18,917 nt of DNA from DASXUL01 sp036504855. GTDB lineage: Bacteria; Armatimonadota; DTGP01; JAKQQT01. The position numbers and the translations under genes are program-made. Below, piece by piece: positions 13,556 to 18,917 of the stretch (positions are counted from its first letter, which is position 1; each line of letters opens with the position of its first letter). Under the pieces are notes generated by a model. That model saw nothing but the letters and a program-made list of their open reading frames with translations. It was not told where the DNA came from and ran no database searches. Where the stretch lies: contig DASXUL010000090.1 in NCBI GenBank assembly GCA_036504855.1, positions 1 through 18,917 of the forward strand. Direction: 5' to 3'.

Positions 13556-14554
13556 TCACGTATATACGATGGCCGTGCCGTTGGTCGTGAGGACCGTGTT
13601 CGCCTCGGCGTTGACCAGCGTGAACGTGACGCCAGGGCTGGCCACGGTGATCGTAACCGGCTGCTTGAGATAATCGGAGCCCTCAATCGCGGGCTCGGGG
13701 GCGGTGACGTAAGCGACGGTGGCCGCGGCGGTTAGGCTGTGCCCCGTCGTACCCGAAGCGAAGGCGGCGGTGAGGGCGCACGGCGTGGGGACGGCGCCGC
13801 GGCTGAACGGCCAGCCGGCGGCCGCGCCCAGGTGCTTGCGGAGCAGCGCCTCGCTCTCATAGTACATGTCCAGCTCGAAGGTCACCTCGGCGACCTGCGG
13901 GCCATGCCCTGTCGGGAAGGCGCTGCCGAGTACCCGCTTGGCGGAGAGGTTGTTCTTGATGACCGCCTTGATCGATCCGCAGTCGTTGCTTGCCGTCCCG
14001 TCGAGGTTCAGGGTCGCGCCGGTGAACGAGAACGGCAGCCCAACGGGCAGGCTCGCCGCGCCGAAGACCTTCCCGGCCGGATCCTCCGGGTAGACGTCGA
14101 ACTTCTCCCCGATCCCGACCATCTCCGCCTCGGCGTTCACGAACTCATCGAGCACGGCGTTCAGGGTCAGCGTCTCGATCTTGCAGCTCACAACGGAGAT
14201 GAGGTTCCCCTTAGCGGTGGCCACCGTGATGGGCTTCGGGCCCGCGGCGGCCGCCGTGATCGCGTGCGTGTAGAGCGACGCGGCGCCCGTGGTGGTGACC
14301 GCTCCCAGCGCCGCGTACAAGAGCAGGCTGAAGCCATCCGGGGTGGCCTCGCAGCTGAGAGAGCCGCCGATCTCGGCGCTTCCCATCACGGACCGGGCCG
14401 GCAGGAACCTCCCGCGGCCGAGAGCCTTGCTGTCGATCCGGTTGTAGGTCCCGGCGACGCCGTTGGCCAACGTGTCGATCAGGGCCTGGGACTTGACCGG
14501 CGCGCCGTAGGCGGCCTCCAGGCCGATCCCGGTCTTGACGTCCATTCCGTTCAT
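13556..14554 (-). CDS. Major tail tube protein, 332 aa
   Basis: Forms the stacked rings of the tail tube. The N-terminal half has typical tube-protein texture: GIGLEAAYGAPV, a long loop, EIGGSLSCEATPDGFSLLLYAALG (key part GGSLSCEATPDGF) and ETLTLNAV. It continues through a Gly/Ser/Thr-rich beta-barrel region, with FPTGHGPQVAEVTFELDMYYES near 220-240. The last 60 or so residues (PVTITVASPGVTFTLV) resemble an added Ig-like or beta domain, common on tube proteins. Its ATG overlaps the stop of the 60-residue gene by 4 bases, and it is followed by the chaperone. The assignment combines position, size and beta-rich composition. Confidence 0.85.
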   Translation of the reverse strand: MNGMDVKTGIGLEAAYGAPVKSQALIDTLANGVAGTYNRIDSKALGRGRFLPARSVMGSAEIGGSLSCEATPDGFSLLLYAALGAVTTTGAASLYTHAITAAAAGPKPITVATAKGNLISVVSCKIETLTLNAVLDEFVNAEAEMVGIGEKFDVYPEDPAGKVFGAASLPVGLPFSFTGATLNLDGTASNDCGSIKAVIKNNLSAKRVLGSAFPTGHGPQVAEVTFELDMYYESEALLRKHLGAAAGWPFSRGAVPTPCALTAAFASGTTGHSLTAAATVAYVTAPEPAIEGSDYLKQPVTITVASPGVTFTLVNAEANTVLTTNGTAIVYT

Positions 14555-14733
14555 ACGGCCTCACCGTCCTTTCGGGAGGCCTTCGGCAGCGGCTCAACGC
14601 TGAAGGCCGGATCCTCGGCGAAGCGGGTCCGCTCACGCTCCGGAACCTCAACGGGCACGCCGGCGACGAAGACGACGACGACGCCGCCGTCGAGGGGGAT
14701 GTGCCGCTCCCCCTGCTTGAGAGTCACTTTCAT
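14551..14733 (-). CDS. Small phage protein, 60 aa, upstream of the tail tube gene
   Basis: Starts MKVTLKQGERHIPLDGG with a strong AAGGAG site upstream. It has a Val-rich central strand (GGVVVVFVAGVPVEV, residues 16-30) and a basic/acidic end. It overlaps the tube start (ATGA) and is the first gene after a 40-base gap holding motif copy B. I recognise no family. Size and position suit a small structural or assembly component produced with the tube protein. Confidence 0.74.
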   Translation of the reverse strand: MKVTLKQGERHIPLDGGVVVVFVAGVPVEVPERERTRFAEDPAFSVEPLPKASRKDGEAV

Positions 14734-14754
14734 AGCTATGGAACTCCTTCCGGG

Positions 14755-14768
14755 GCGATTATGCCGGC
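14755..14768 (-). repeat. Intergenic motif GCCGGCATAATCGC, copy B
   Basis: It lies 5 bases beyond the tail terminator stop codon and about 21 bases before the ATG of the 60-residue gene. The minus-strand core GCCGGCATAATC is identical to copy C at 10323-10335. Like the other copies it sits in one of the few gaps of an otherwise overlapping operon. A spaced -35 element is not evident. Confidence 0.5.
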
Positions 14769-14773
14769 TGCCC

Positions 14774-15253
14774 TCAGTTGCGCCCGTCGTAACGGGCTTC
14801 TTCGGCGACCTCCCAACGGATGCGGCGATAGCGGCACTGGATCACGCCGCGATAGAAGCGGATCCCGTTGGCGTCCTCCAAGGCGCGCGGCGGCTCGGAC
14901 CGGCTGACGAGCCCGAAGAGCCTGGGATGATCGGCGAGGGCCTGGAGGATCGCGTCTACGCGTTGGTCGAACCGTTCCTCGGCTCCGGCGGCGGCCTGGT
15001 TGCTGGAGACGTCCATCGGCAGGTAGACGTCGATGTCGATGGCGTGCACGCGGTCCATCTTGCCGGCGCCGCTCCCGCCCAGGGTACGGCGGGTCTGGCT
15101 GACGCCGTTGCGGGTAATGCTGGTGAAGAACCCGGAGAAGTCGCCGGCAGCCGCGGCGTCAAGCTCCGCGCCGGGGAAGGCGACAACCTGCCCGGGCTGG
15201 GGCAGGGCAAATAGCAGCTCAACGATCTTCGCCTTGATGGCGGCGATGCTCAT
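14774..15253 (-). CDS. Tail terminator-like protein, 159 aa
   Basis: Caps the tail tube and joins it to the head. The start overlaps the previous stop (ATGA). The protein starts with a helix (MSIAAIKAKIVELLFALPQ), followed by an alternating strand region (KMDRVHAIDIDVYLPMDVSS), a helix (ERFDQRVDAILQALADHPRLFG) and a C-terminal strand (IRFYRGVIQCRYRRIRWEV). This alpha-beta layout and its place between an HK97 gp10-like protein and the tube protein fit terminator proteins of the gpU/gp17 type. I assign it by layout and synteny, not by an unmistakable motif. Confidence 0.68.
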   Translation of the reverse strand: MSIAAIKAKIVELLFALPQPGQVVAFPGAELDAAAAGDFSGFFTSITRNGVSQTRRTLGGSGAGKMDRVHAIDIDVYLPMDVSSNQAAAGAEERFDQRVDAILQALADHPRLFGLVSRSEPPRALEDANGIRFYRGVIQCRYRRIRWEVAEEARYDGRN

Positions 15254-15786
15254 AGGTTCAGGCTCCTTGCGAGGATCGACATGGCGTCCTCAAACGTGGC
15301 GGTGACGTCGGGCGCGGAGGCTATCGCCGCGTCGCGGAACATGTGGTGGCCGGGCTGGCCGCGCTTCCCGATGGCCCGGGCGATGAGGAAGGCGCGGCTC
15401 TTGTCCGTGGGGGCTTTACGGTGACTGCGGTTCCCCTTGGCGGTGAGGAAGCTCATCGGGGGCGACGGGTGGCGCTTCACCCACGGGATGAGGGCGTCAT
15501 ACGGCGGCGCCTTCTTCCCCGCCTTGCGGCCTTCCTCCAGAGTCGGCAGGTACTGCAGATTGCCGGCGATCTCGACCGTCACCCCATATAGCTCGCGGGT
15601 GACGTGAAATGAGATGTTGTTGCGGGCGGCCCCGAGGTCCACCGGCATGCGGGTGACGACTTCGGCCTGCACCCTTGCGCCAGCCTGGAAGGCCGCGGCG
15701 GTGAGGACGCGCTCAATCTCGTTGGCGGCGCCCTTCAGCCCGGCGAGCCCGGACAGGTCCACATCGATGCTGAACGGCTCGGCCAT
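15250..15786 (-). CDS. HK97 gp10-like head-tail / tail completion protein, 178 aa
   Basis: It resembles the HK97 gp10 family: an N-terminal helix with ANEIERVLTAAAFQAGARVQ (residues 21-40), MPVDLGAARNNISFHV (47-62), then VEIAGNLQYLPTLEEGRKAG (71-90), where the family has an aromatic 'Y.p.lE.G' motif. A basic loop and FRDAAIASAP follow near the end. Such proteins act at the head-tail junction. The start TGATG overlaps the stop of the closure gene and its end overlaps the terminator gene. The reading frame is open upstream, but the start at 15786 is fixed by that overlap. Confidence 0.84.
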   Translation of the reverse strand: MAEPFSIDVDLSGLAGLKGAANEIERVLTAAAFQAGARVQAEVVTRMPVDLGAARNNISFHVTRELYGVTVEIAGNLQYLPTLEEGRKAGKKAPPYDALIPWVKRHPSPPMSFLTAKGNRSHRKAPTDKSRAFLIARAIGKRGQPGHHMFRDAAIASAPDVTATFEDAMSILARSLNL

Positions 15787-16205
15787 CAGGGGAGCCTCAA
15801 GGCGGCGGGAACATCCTCCGCGGGCACGAGCTCCAGGCCCGCGCGGATCCTCGGCCGCCCGTGCACATACTCGGCCGGCTCGAATACCAGCCAGACCGTC
15901 CCATCGGTTTCGCGCAAGACGTCGCCGGCCTGCACCTTGCCGCGTTCGGAGATCCTGGCGCGGAATAGCCCGCCCGCCCGGTCCGGCTCCGCGAAGGCCT
16001 TCAGGGTTTCCGGCTTTGGGTTGCGGATCACGACGCCGGCGACGTCGGCCTTGCGGGTCCATGCGGCCGCCGGGATGCCGGCGGCCTGGCCGATATTGTC
16101 CAAGGCCCGGCCGCAGGTGAAGACGGCAATAGCCGCCTCGCCATGGCTGTCCATGTAGAGAGCGTCCAGATCGCCGATCTCGCCGGGTTTGAGGATGCTG
16201 GCCAT
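15786..16205 (-). CDS. Putative head closure (stopper) protein, 139 aa
   Basis: Located between an adaptor-type protein and an HK97 gp10-like protein, where the stopper that seals the filled capsid normally lies. The start MASILKPGEIGDLDAL at 16205 gives a TGATG overlap with the preceding stop. The beta-rich segment GDVLRETDGTVWLVFEPAEY (about 94-113) is typical of head-tail joining proteins, which form a small barrel (gp16/SPP1-like). I infer the family from this and position. The N-terminal half also has a Cys-containing beta stretch (AAIAVFTCGRAL). Confidence 0.66.
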   Translation of the reverse strand: MASILKPGEIGDLDALYMDSHGEAAIAVFTCGRALDNIGQAAGIPAAAWTRKADVAGVVIRNPKPETLKAFAEPDRAGGLFRARISERGKVQAGDVLRETDGTVWLVFEPAEYVHGRPRIRAGLELVPAEDVPAALRLP

Positions 16206-16633
16206 CAGTAGGTGGGGCTCGGTTCGTAGATGTCGAGAGTCAGCGCGCCGGTCTCGAAGGCGGGAGTGAGAACGCTCTCCGCGTCCTTCCTCGCCTGGTC
16301 GAGCAGGGCCTTGTAGGCGCGGTAGCGCTGGCTGTAGTTCTTGGCCGTCTTCGGGTCGTCCACCTCCACGTCCACCCACAGGGCGAAGGCCCGAGTGAAC
16401 GCCTGGAGCGAGTGGTAGGCCAGCAGCGCGAGGAAGTCGCTGACGCTCTCCTGGGTCACGACGGCCGTCGGCAGGCTCTCCTCGTCGACGCCGAGGCCTC
16501 GCAGCGCGTTGTCGATGACGCCGGCGAGGCGGCCCTCCGGGTCGGCGTCGGTGAACGTCCAGCCGAGATCGGAGTCCGCCAGAGCGTCGGCGAACTCCGC
16601 CTTCAGCCAGCTAAGAGTCTGCTTGCGGGTCAC
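16205..16633 (-). CDS. Putative head-tail adaptor (connector) protein, 142 aa
   Basis: The start is GTG at 16633 (VTRKQTLSWLKAEF), which has GAGGAAGAGG upstream and overlaps the end of the 81-residue gene. The frame is open further upstream, but that part is Arg/Trp-rich shadow sequence. The protein is largely helical: WLKAEFADALAD (9-20), VSDFLALLAYHSLQAFTRAF (about 69-88) and YSQRYRAYKALLDQARKDAES. Helical adaptor proteins (gp6/gp15-like) lie here, between capsid and stopper genes, and dock onto the portal. The stop codon overlaps the next start by one base. Confidence 0.66.
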   Translation of the reverse strand: MTRKQTLSWLKAEFADALADSDLGWTFTDADPEGRLAGVIDNALRGLGVDEESLPTAVVTQESVSDFLALLAYHSLQAFTRAFALWVDVEVDDPKTAKNYSQRYRAYKALLDQARKDAESVLTPAFETGALTLDIYEPSPTY

Positions 16634-16856
16634 CTTGGGCCTCTTCCTCGCTGTCAGTCTCCATCGCCTGCTCCAAGCTCTCCAGGTCGGAGGCGATCGC
16701 CTCCAGCGCCCGGATGTGGGCAAGTTCGGGATCGCGGTCCAGGCCGCTGTAGCGGGACGGGGTCAGTCCCCTGGCGCCGAGCAGACGGCTCGCCGCCCCG
16801 TTCAGACGGTTCAGCGCCGCCAGCCGCATCCGCCCCTTCGCTTCCGTGGATGCCAT
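16611..16856 (-). CDS. Small hypothetical head-region protein, 81 aa
   Basis: Starts MASTEAKGRMRLAALNRLNG at 16856, after GGAGG six bases upstream. It is helical: a basic first half (LNRLNGAASRLLGARG) and an acidic second half with coiled-coil character (LAHIRALEAIASDLESLEQAMETDSEEEAQ). It overlaps the adaptor gene by 23 bases, in a different frame. An overlapping ATG just upstream in another frame (MEDHDG) gives a less plausible product. The family is not recognised. Position after the capsid gene suggests a head-completion or connector accessory. Confidence 0.68.
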   Translation of the reverse strand: MASTEAKGRMRLAALNRLNGAASRLLGARGLTPSRYSGLDRDPELAHIRALEAIASDLESLEQAMETDSEEEAQGDPQADS

Positions 16857-16875
16857 CGTGGTCCTCCATCCCGGA

Positions 16876-16902
16876 AGCCCCCAGCCGCAGGGACCGGGGG
16901 CT
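16876..16902 (-). terminator. Hairpin after the major capsid gene (possible attenuator)
   Basis: AGCCCCC and GGGGGCT form a 7-bp stem with a 13-base loop, in the 71-base gap between the capsid stop and the next start. No U-run follows. It may damp downstream transcription or protect the capsid mRNA 3' end; it is weak as a terminator. Confidence 0.4.
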
Positions 16903-16927
16903 CCTCCAGGATCGGTCTTGGGCCGCC

Positions 16928-17998
16928 TTACGCGTAGGCGGCCGGGGTGTCGTAGCTCGGGTCCGCGGTGAGCTCCATGCAGACCGCGCTCAGGCGGGAG
17001 GCCACGGCGTAGCCGCAGCGCTCTCCGTAGATGGCCTCCTGCAGCGGGTACTGCGGGTTCGCGCCGGGGATGAGCCCGTAGCCCTGGAGCTCGGCCTCCG
17101 GGTCGACGCGCTTCTTCAGGGGAGCCTCCTGGGACAGGTTCAGCGACAGGATGTAAGCTGCCGGGATGTGCCCCCACTCGAACACGTGACAGCCCACGCC
17201 GCCCGAGCCCTTCATGCGGCCGAGGTAGGTCCCCGGGGCGTTCCCGAGCTGCTGGACGATGACGTCGCTGTTGGCGCCGGCCCGGATGGCCGCGTCTGAC
17301 GCTTCGACGAACGCCGAGAGGGCCGTGACCTTGTCGGTCTCGGCGCTGTTAATGAACGCCACGAGGTCCCCGTCGCCGTGCTGGATCAGCTCGGGGCGGA
17401 TCAGCGCGAACGGGTTGTGCGCGTCATCGATGGCGGAGGACGCATAGCCGCTCACCAGGTAGTGGTTGTCCTCGGCGGTCACCTCGGAGCCGGGGACCGG
17501 CGGGTACTGCGTGCCGTCCTGGTTGGCGAGGCGGCGGATGGTGAGGTCGCCCCACTGGGGGTCGGTCCACACTTCGTTGGCCTTGTTGAACAGGGCGCGC
17601 AGGATCTCGTAGCGGATGGCGTTGACGTGGCGGTCCGAGATGTTGTCAAGGTGGCGCTGGTACTCGCGAAGGCTCATCTTGGCGCGGGTGACGCGGTTGA
17701 TGGCGATGCTGTCCTGAAGCTCGAAGATGGGATAGGCGACGTCGTACTGGCCGGTCGCCTTGACGCTCAGGGGCTGGCCATACTCGTTGACCTTCTGCAT
17801 CTTCCCGCCGGAGATCAGCTTGTAGATCTCCTTGTGCAGCGTGGTGGTCTGGGGCTGGACGAACAGGTCCATGACGCGGTTGAGTTCCGCGTCGTGCGCC
17901 TGCATGATCTGGGAGGCCGCCGTGTAGACGGCCTGCTCCCCGACGGTCCCGACGGTATCGAGGTCGGAAACGTTGAGGAGCCCGTAGACGGTGGACAT
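16928..17998 (-). CDS. Major capsid protein, 356 aa
   Basis: Size, position after scaffold-like and decoration-like genes, and texture fit an HK97-fold major capsid protein. The N-terminal arm is helical and may be followed by a loop (residues about 55-100, QTTTLHKEIYKLISGGK, QDSIAINRVTRAKMS). A long helix HLDNISDRHVNAIRYEILRALF (about 115-137) resembles the spine helix, and a beta-rich P/A-domain region follows (HVFEWGHIPAAYILSLNLS). It starts with ATG at 17998 behind a GGAGGAAA site. No protease or scaffold domain is fused. The exact capsid subfamily cannot be named without a search. Confidence 0.84.
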   Translation of the reverse strand: MSTVYGLLNVSDLDTVGTVGEQAVYTAASQIMQAHDAELNRVMDLFVQPQTTTLHKEIYKLISGGKMQKVNEYGQPLSVKATGQYDVAYPIFELQDSIAINRVTRAKMSLREYQRHLDNISDRHVNAIRYEILRALFNKANEVWTDPQWGDLTIRRLANQDGTQYPPVPGSEVTAEDNHYLVSGYASSAIDDAHNPFALIRPELIQHGDGDLVAFINSAETDKVTALSAFVEASDAAIRAGANSDVIVQQLGNAPGTYLGRMKGSGGVGCHVFEWGHIPAAYILSLNLSQEAPLKKRVDPEAELQGYGLIPGANPQYPLQEAIYGERCGYAVASRLSAVCMELTADPSYDTPAAYA

Positions 17999-18013
17999 AG
18001 CCGTTTCCTCCTC

Positions 18014-18421
18014 CTAGACGATGGCCGGGCAGACGAGAAGGACCTTGGTGCGGTCCAGATCGCTGGTGGGCCAGACGACTCCCATCTTCCGGCTGGTGGT
18101 TCCCGCCGCGTCGGCGAGGATGCCGGAATCGGAGTCCGAGAGATAGACGGTCGCTCCGTAAGCCAGAGCGGAGAGATCGAATCCGGCGACGAGGCCGTGC
18201 ACGAGCACCTCGACGGCCTGGCCGGCGGAGACGTCGGAGAGACATACGCCGATGGAACCGGCGGTCCCGGCGGCGGAGGCGTCGGCTCTCCAAACCTTGC
18301 CGTCGGCCTTGATGTAGACGGCCTTGCCCTTCTTCAGGGCCTCGCCGGCGATGAACGTGTAGCTCTCGAAGAGCGACTTGGCCGGCGCGACGGCGGCCGG
18401 GGTGACTGGGATATCTGCCAT
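18014..18421 (-). CDS. Head decoration / capsid cement-like protein, 135 aa
   Basis: Starts MADIPVTPAAVAPAKSLF with an AGGGGGA site upstream. It is beta-rich with short Gly-containing strands: FIAGEALKKGKAVYIKADGKVWRADAS (key part GEALKKGKAVYI), GVCLSDVSAGQAVEVLVHG and GATVYLSDSDSGILADAAG. This pattern ('G..l..G..vy...DGk...a') is typical of small decoration or DUF2190-like cement proteins encoded next to the major capsid gene. It lies 15 bases upstream of the capsid gene. There is no signal peptide or membrane segment. Confidence 0.78.
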   Translation of the reverse strand: MADIPVTPAAVAPAKSLFESYTFIAGEALKKGKAVYIKADGKVWRADASAAGTAGSIGVCLSDVSAGQAVEVLVHGLVAGFDLSALAYGATVYLSDSDSGILADAAGTTSRKMGVVWPTSDLDRTKVLLVCPAIV

Positions 18422-18454
18422 GGGTGGTTCCCCCTTGGGATGCTGAGTAGGTGG

Positions 18455-18917
18455 TTACAGGCGGACGGGCCGGGAAGGGGTCACCTTCCCCTTGGCGTCG
18501 CCCGCGGGCTTGGGGCCTGGTCCTGAGCCGGGAGCGGCGGCCTTCCCGGCCAGCGCCTCCACGGTGGGTTTGAGGCCCTCGACGACGGCCTGCTTCTCCT
18601 CCAGCGTGCCCGCCTTCTCGACGAGCTTCTTGAGGTTCTCGGGCCAGTCGTTGATTGATGCGGCGATGCGCTCGGTTTCGCGCTTCTCGTAAGCGGAGAC
18701 GCGGTCCTGGAGCGGCTCAAGCTCCTTGATGCGGGCTTCCCGCTTCTCGGCGAGTTCCTTCCACTGCTGCTGTTCGGCGAGCTTGGCCTCGTCGGCCGCC
18801 TGGGCCGATTCCTCCAGCTTGCGCAGCTTGGTGCGGTAGTTGGCCGCCTCCTTGCGCGTGGTCTCCAGTTCCTTCTGGATGGCCTCGAGTCGCTTCGCGG
18901 GGTCTTTCTCGTCCGCG
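18455..18917 (-). CDS. Scaffold-like coiled-coil protein, C-terminal part (cut by window edge)
   Basis: Stops at TAA 18455-18457 and runs off the right edge; 153 residues are visible. It is strongly helical and charged: PAKRLEAIQKELETTRKEA, KLRKLEESAQAADEAKLAEQ, WKELAEKREARIKELEPLQ. It ends with a Gly/Pro/Lys-rich tail (GSGPGPKPAGDAKGK, then PSRPVRL). A charged coiled coil just ahead of the decoration and capsid genes is the usual place and texture of a phage scaffold. The start and any protease fusion lie outside the window. Confidence 0.74.
   Translation of the reverse strand, partial: ADEKDPAKRLEAIQKELETTRKEAANYRTKLRKLEESAQAADEAKLAEQQQWKELAEKREARIKELEPLQDRVSAYEKRETERIAASINDWPENLKKLVEKAGTLEEKQAVVEGLKPTVEALAGKAAAPGSGPGPKPAGDAKGKVTPSRPVRL

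Noticed and set aside
1..18917. CRISPR array, tRNA or rRNA genes
   Set aside because: No regularly spaced repeats and no cloverleaf or rRNA-like sequence were seen on either strand by eye.

Overview
The window is a late structural region of a tailed phage or prophage with a long, non-contractile (siphovirus-type) tail. Its G+C is high. Almost every gene lies on the minus strand, so the biological order runs from the right edge to the left edge. The host cannot be named from this sequence. Lipoprotein and Sec-type signals on two cargo genes suggest a bacterium in which such exported proteins make sense, possibly Gram-negative, but this is inference.

Right to left: a scaffold-like coiled-coil protein (cut by the right edge), a small head-decoration-like protein and the major capsid protein. 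Next come a small unknown protein and a tightly overlapping connector cassette (adaptor, head closure, HK97 gp10-like, tail terminator). These are followed by a 60-residue protein, the major tail tube protein and a two-frame tail assembly chaperone. After an interruption (below) come the 1268-residue tape measure, a distal tail protein, a 288-residue virion-type protein, a 53-residue protein and a 938-residue tail hub with two embedded jelly-roll modules. Last is a lysis cassette: an XhlA-like membrane protein, a small coiled coil, an M15 endolysin, a two-helix holin candidate and a 98-residue protein. Most junctions are ATGA, TGATG or TAATG overlaps, so this is one late operon.

The unusual part is about 2.4 kb (10.37-12.76 kb) between the chaperone and the tape measure. 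It holds two genes on the opposite strand, each with a signal peptide and each ended by a strong hairpin terminator. The first also has a good sigma70-type promoter. This is the layout of 'moron' cargo genes carried by prophages. Between them, at 10952-11071, is a decayed second copy of the 3' end of the chaperone gene. The locus therefore looks like a repeatedly used cargo insertion site with a recombination scar. The cargo proteins match no family I recognise; a role in altering the host surface or excluding other phages is a hypothesis.

Two other unexplained patterns stand out. A 12-13 base motif, GCCGGCATAATC on the minus strand, lies in three intergenic gaps (1715, 10323, 14755), each ahead of a new gene block. 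A near-identical N-terminal peptide (MADTPT.Y.GPIPIS) begins two adjacent genes, the 53-residue ORF and the tail hub.

The extreme left (1-113) is the end of an IS630-like transposase on the plus strand, with lower G+C. A mobile element or host DNA therefore abuts or truncates the phage region there.
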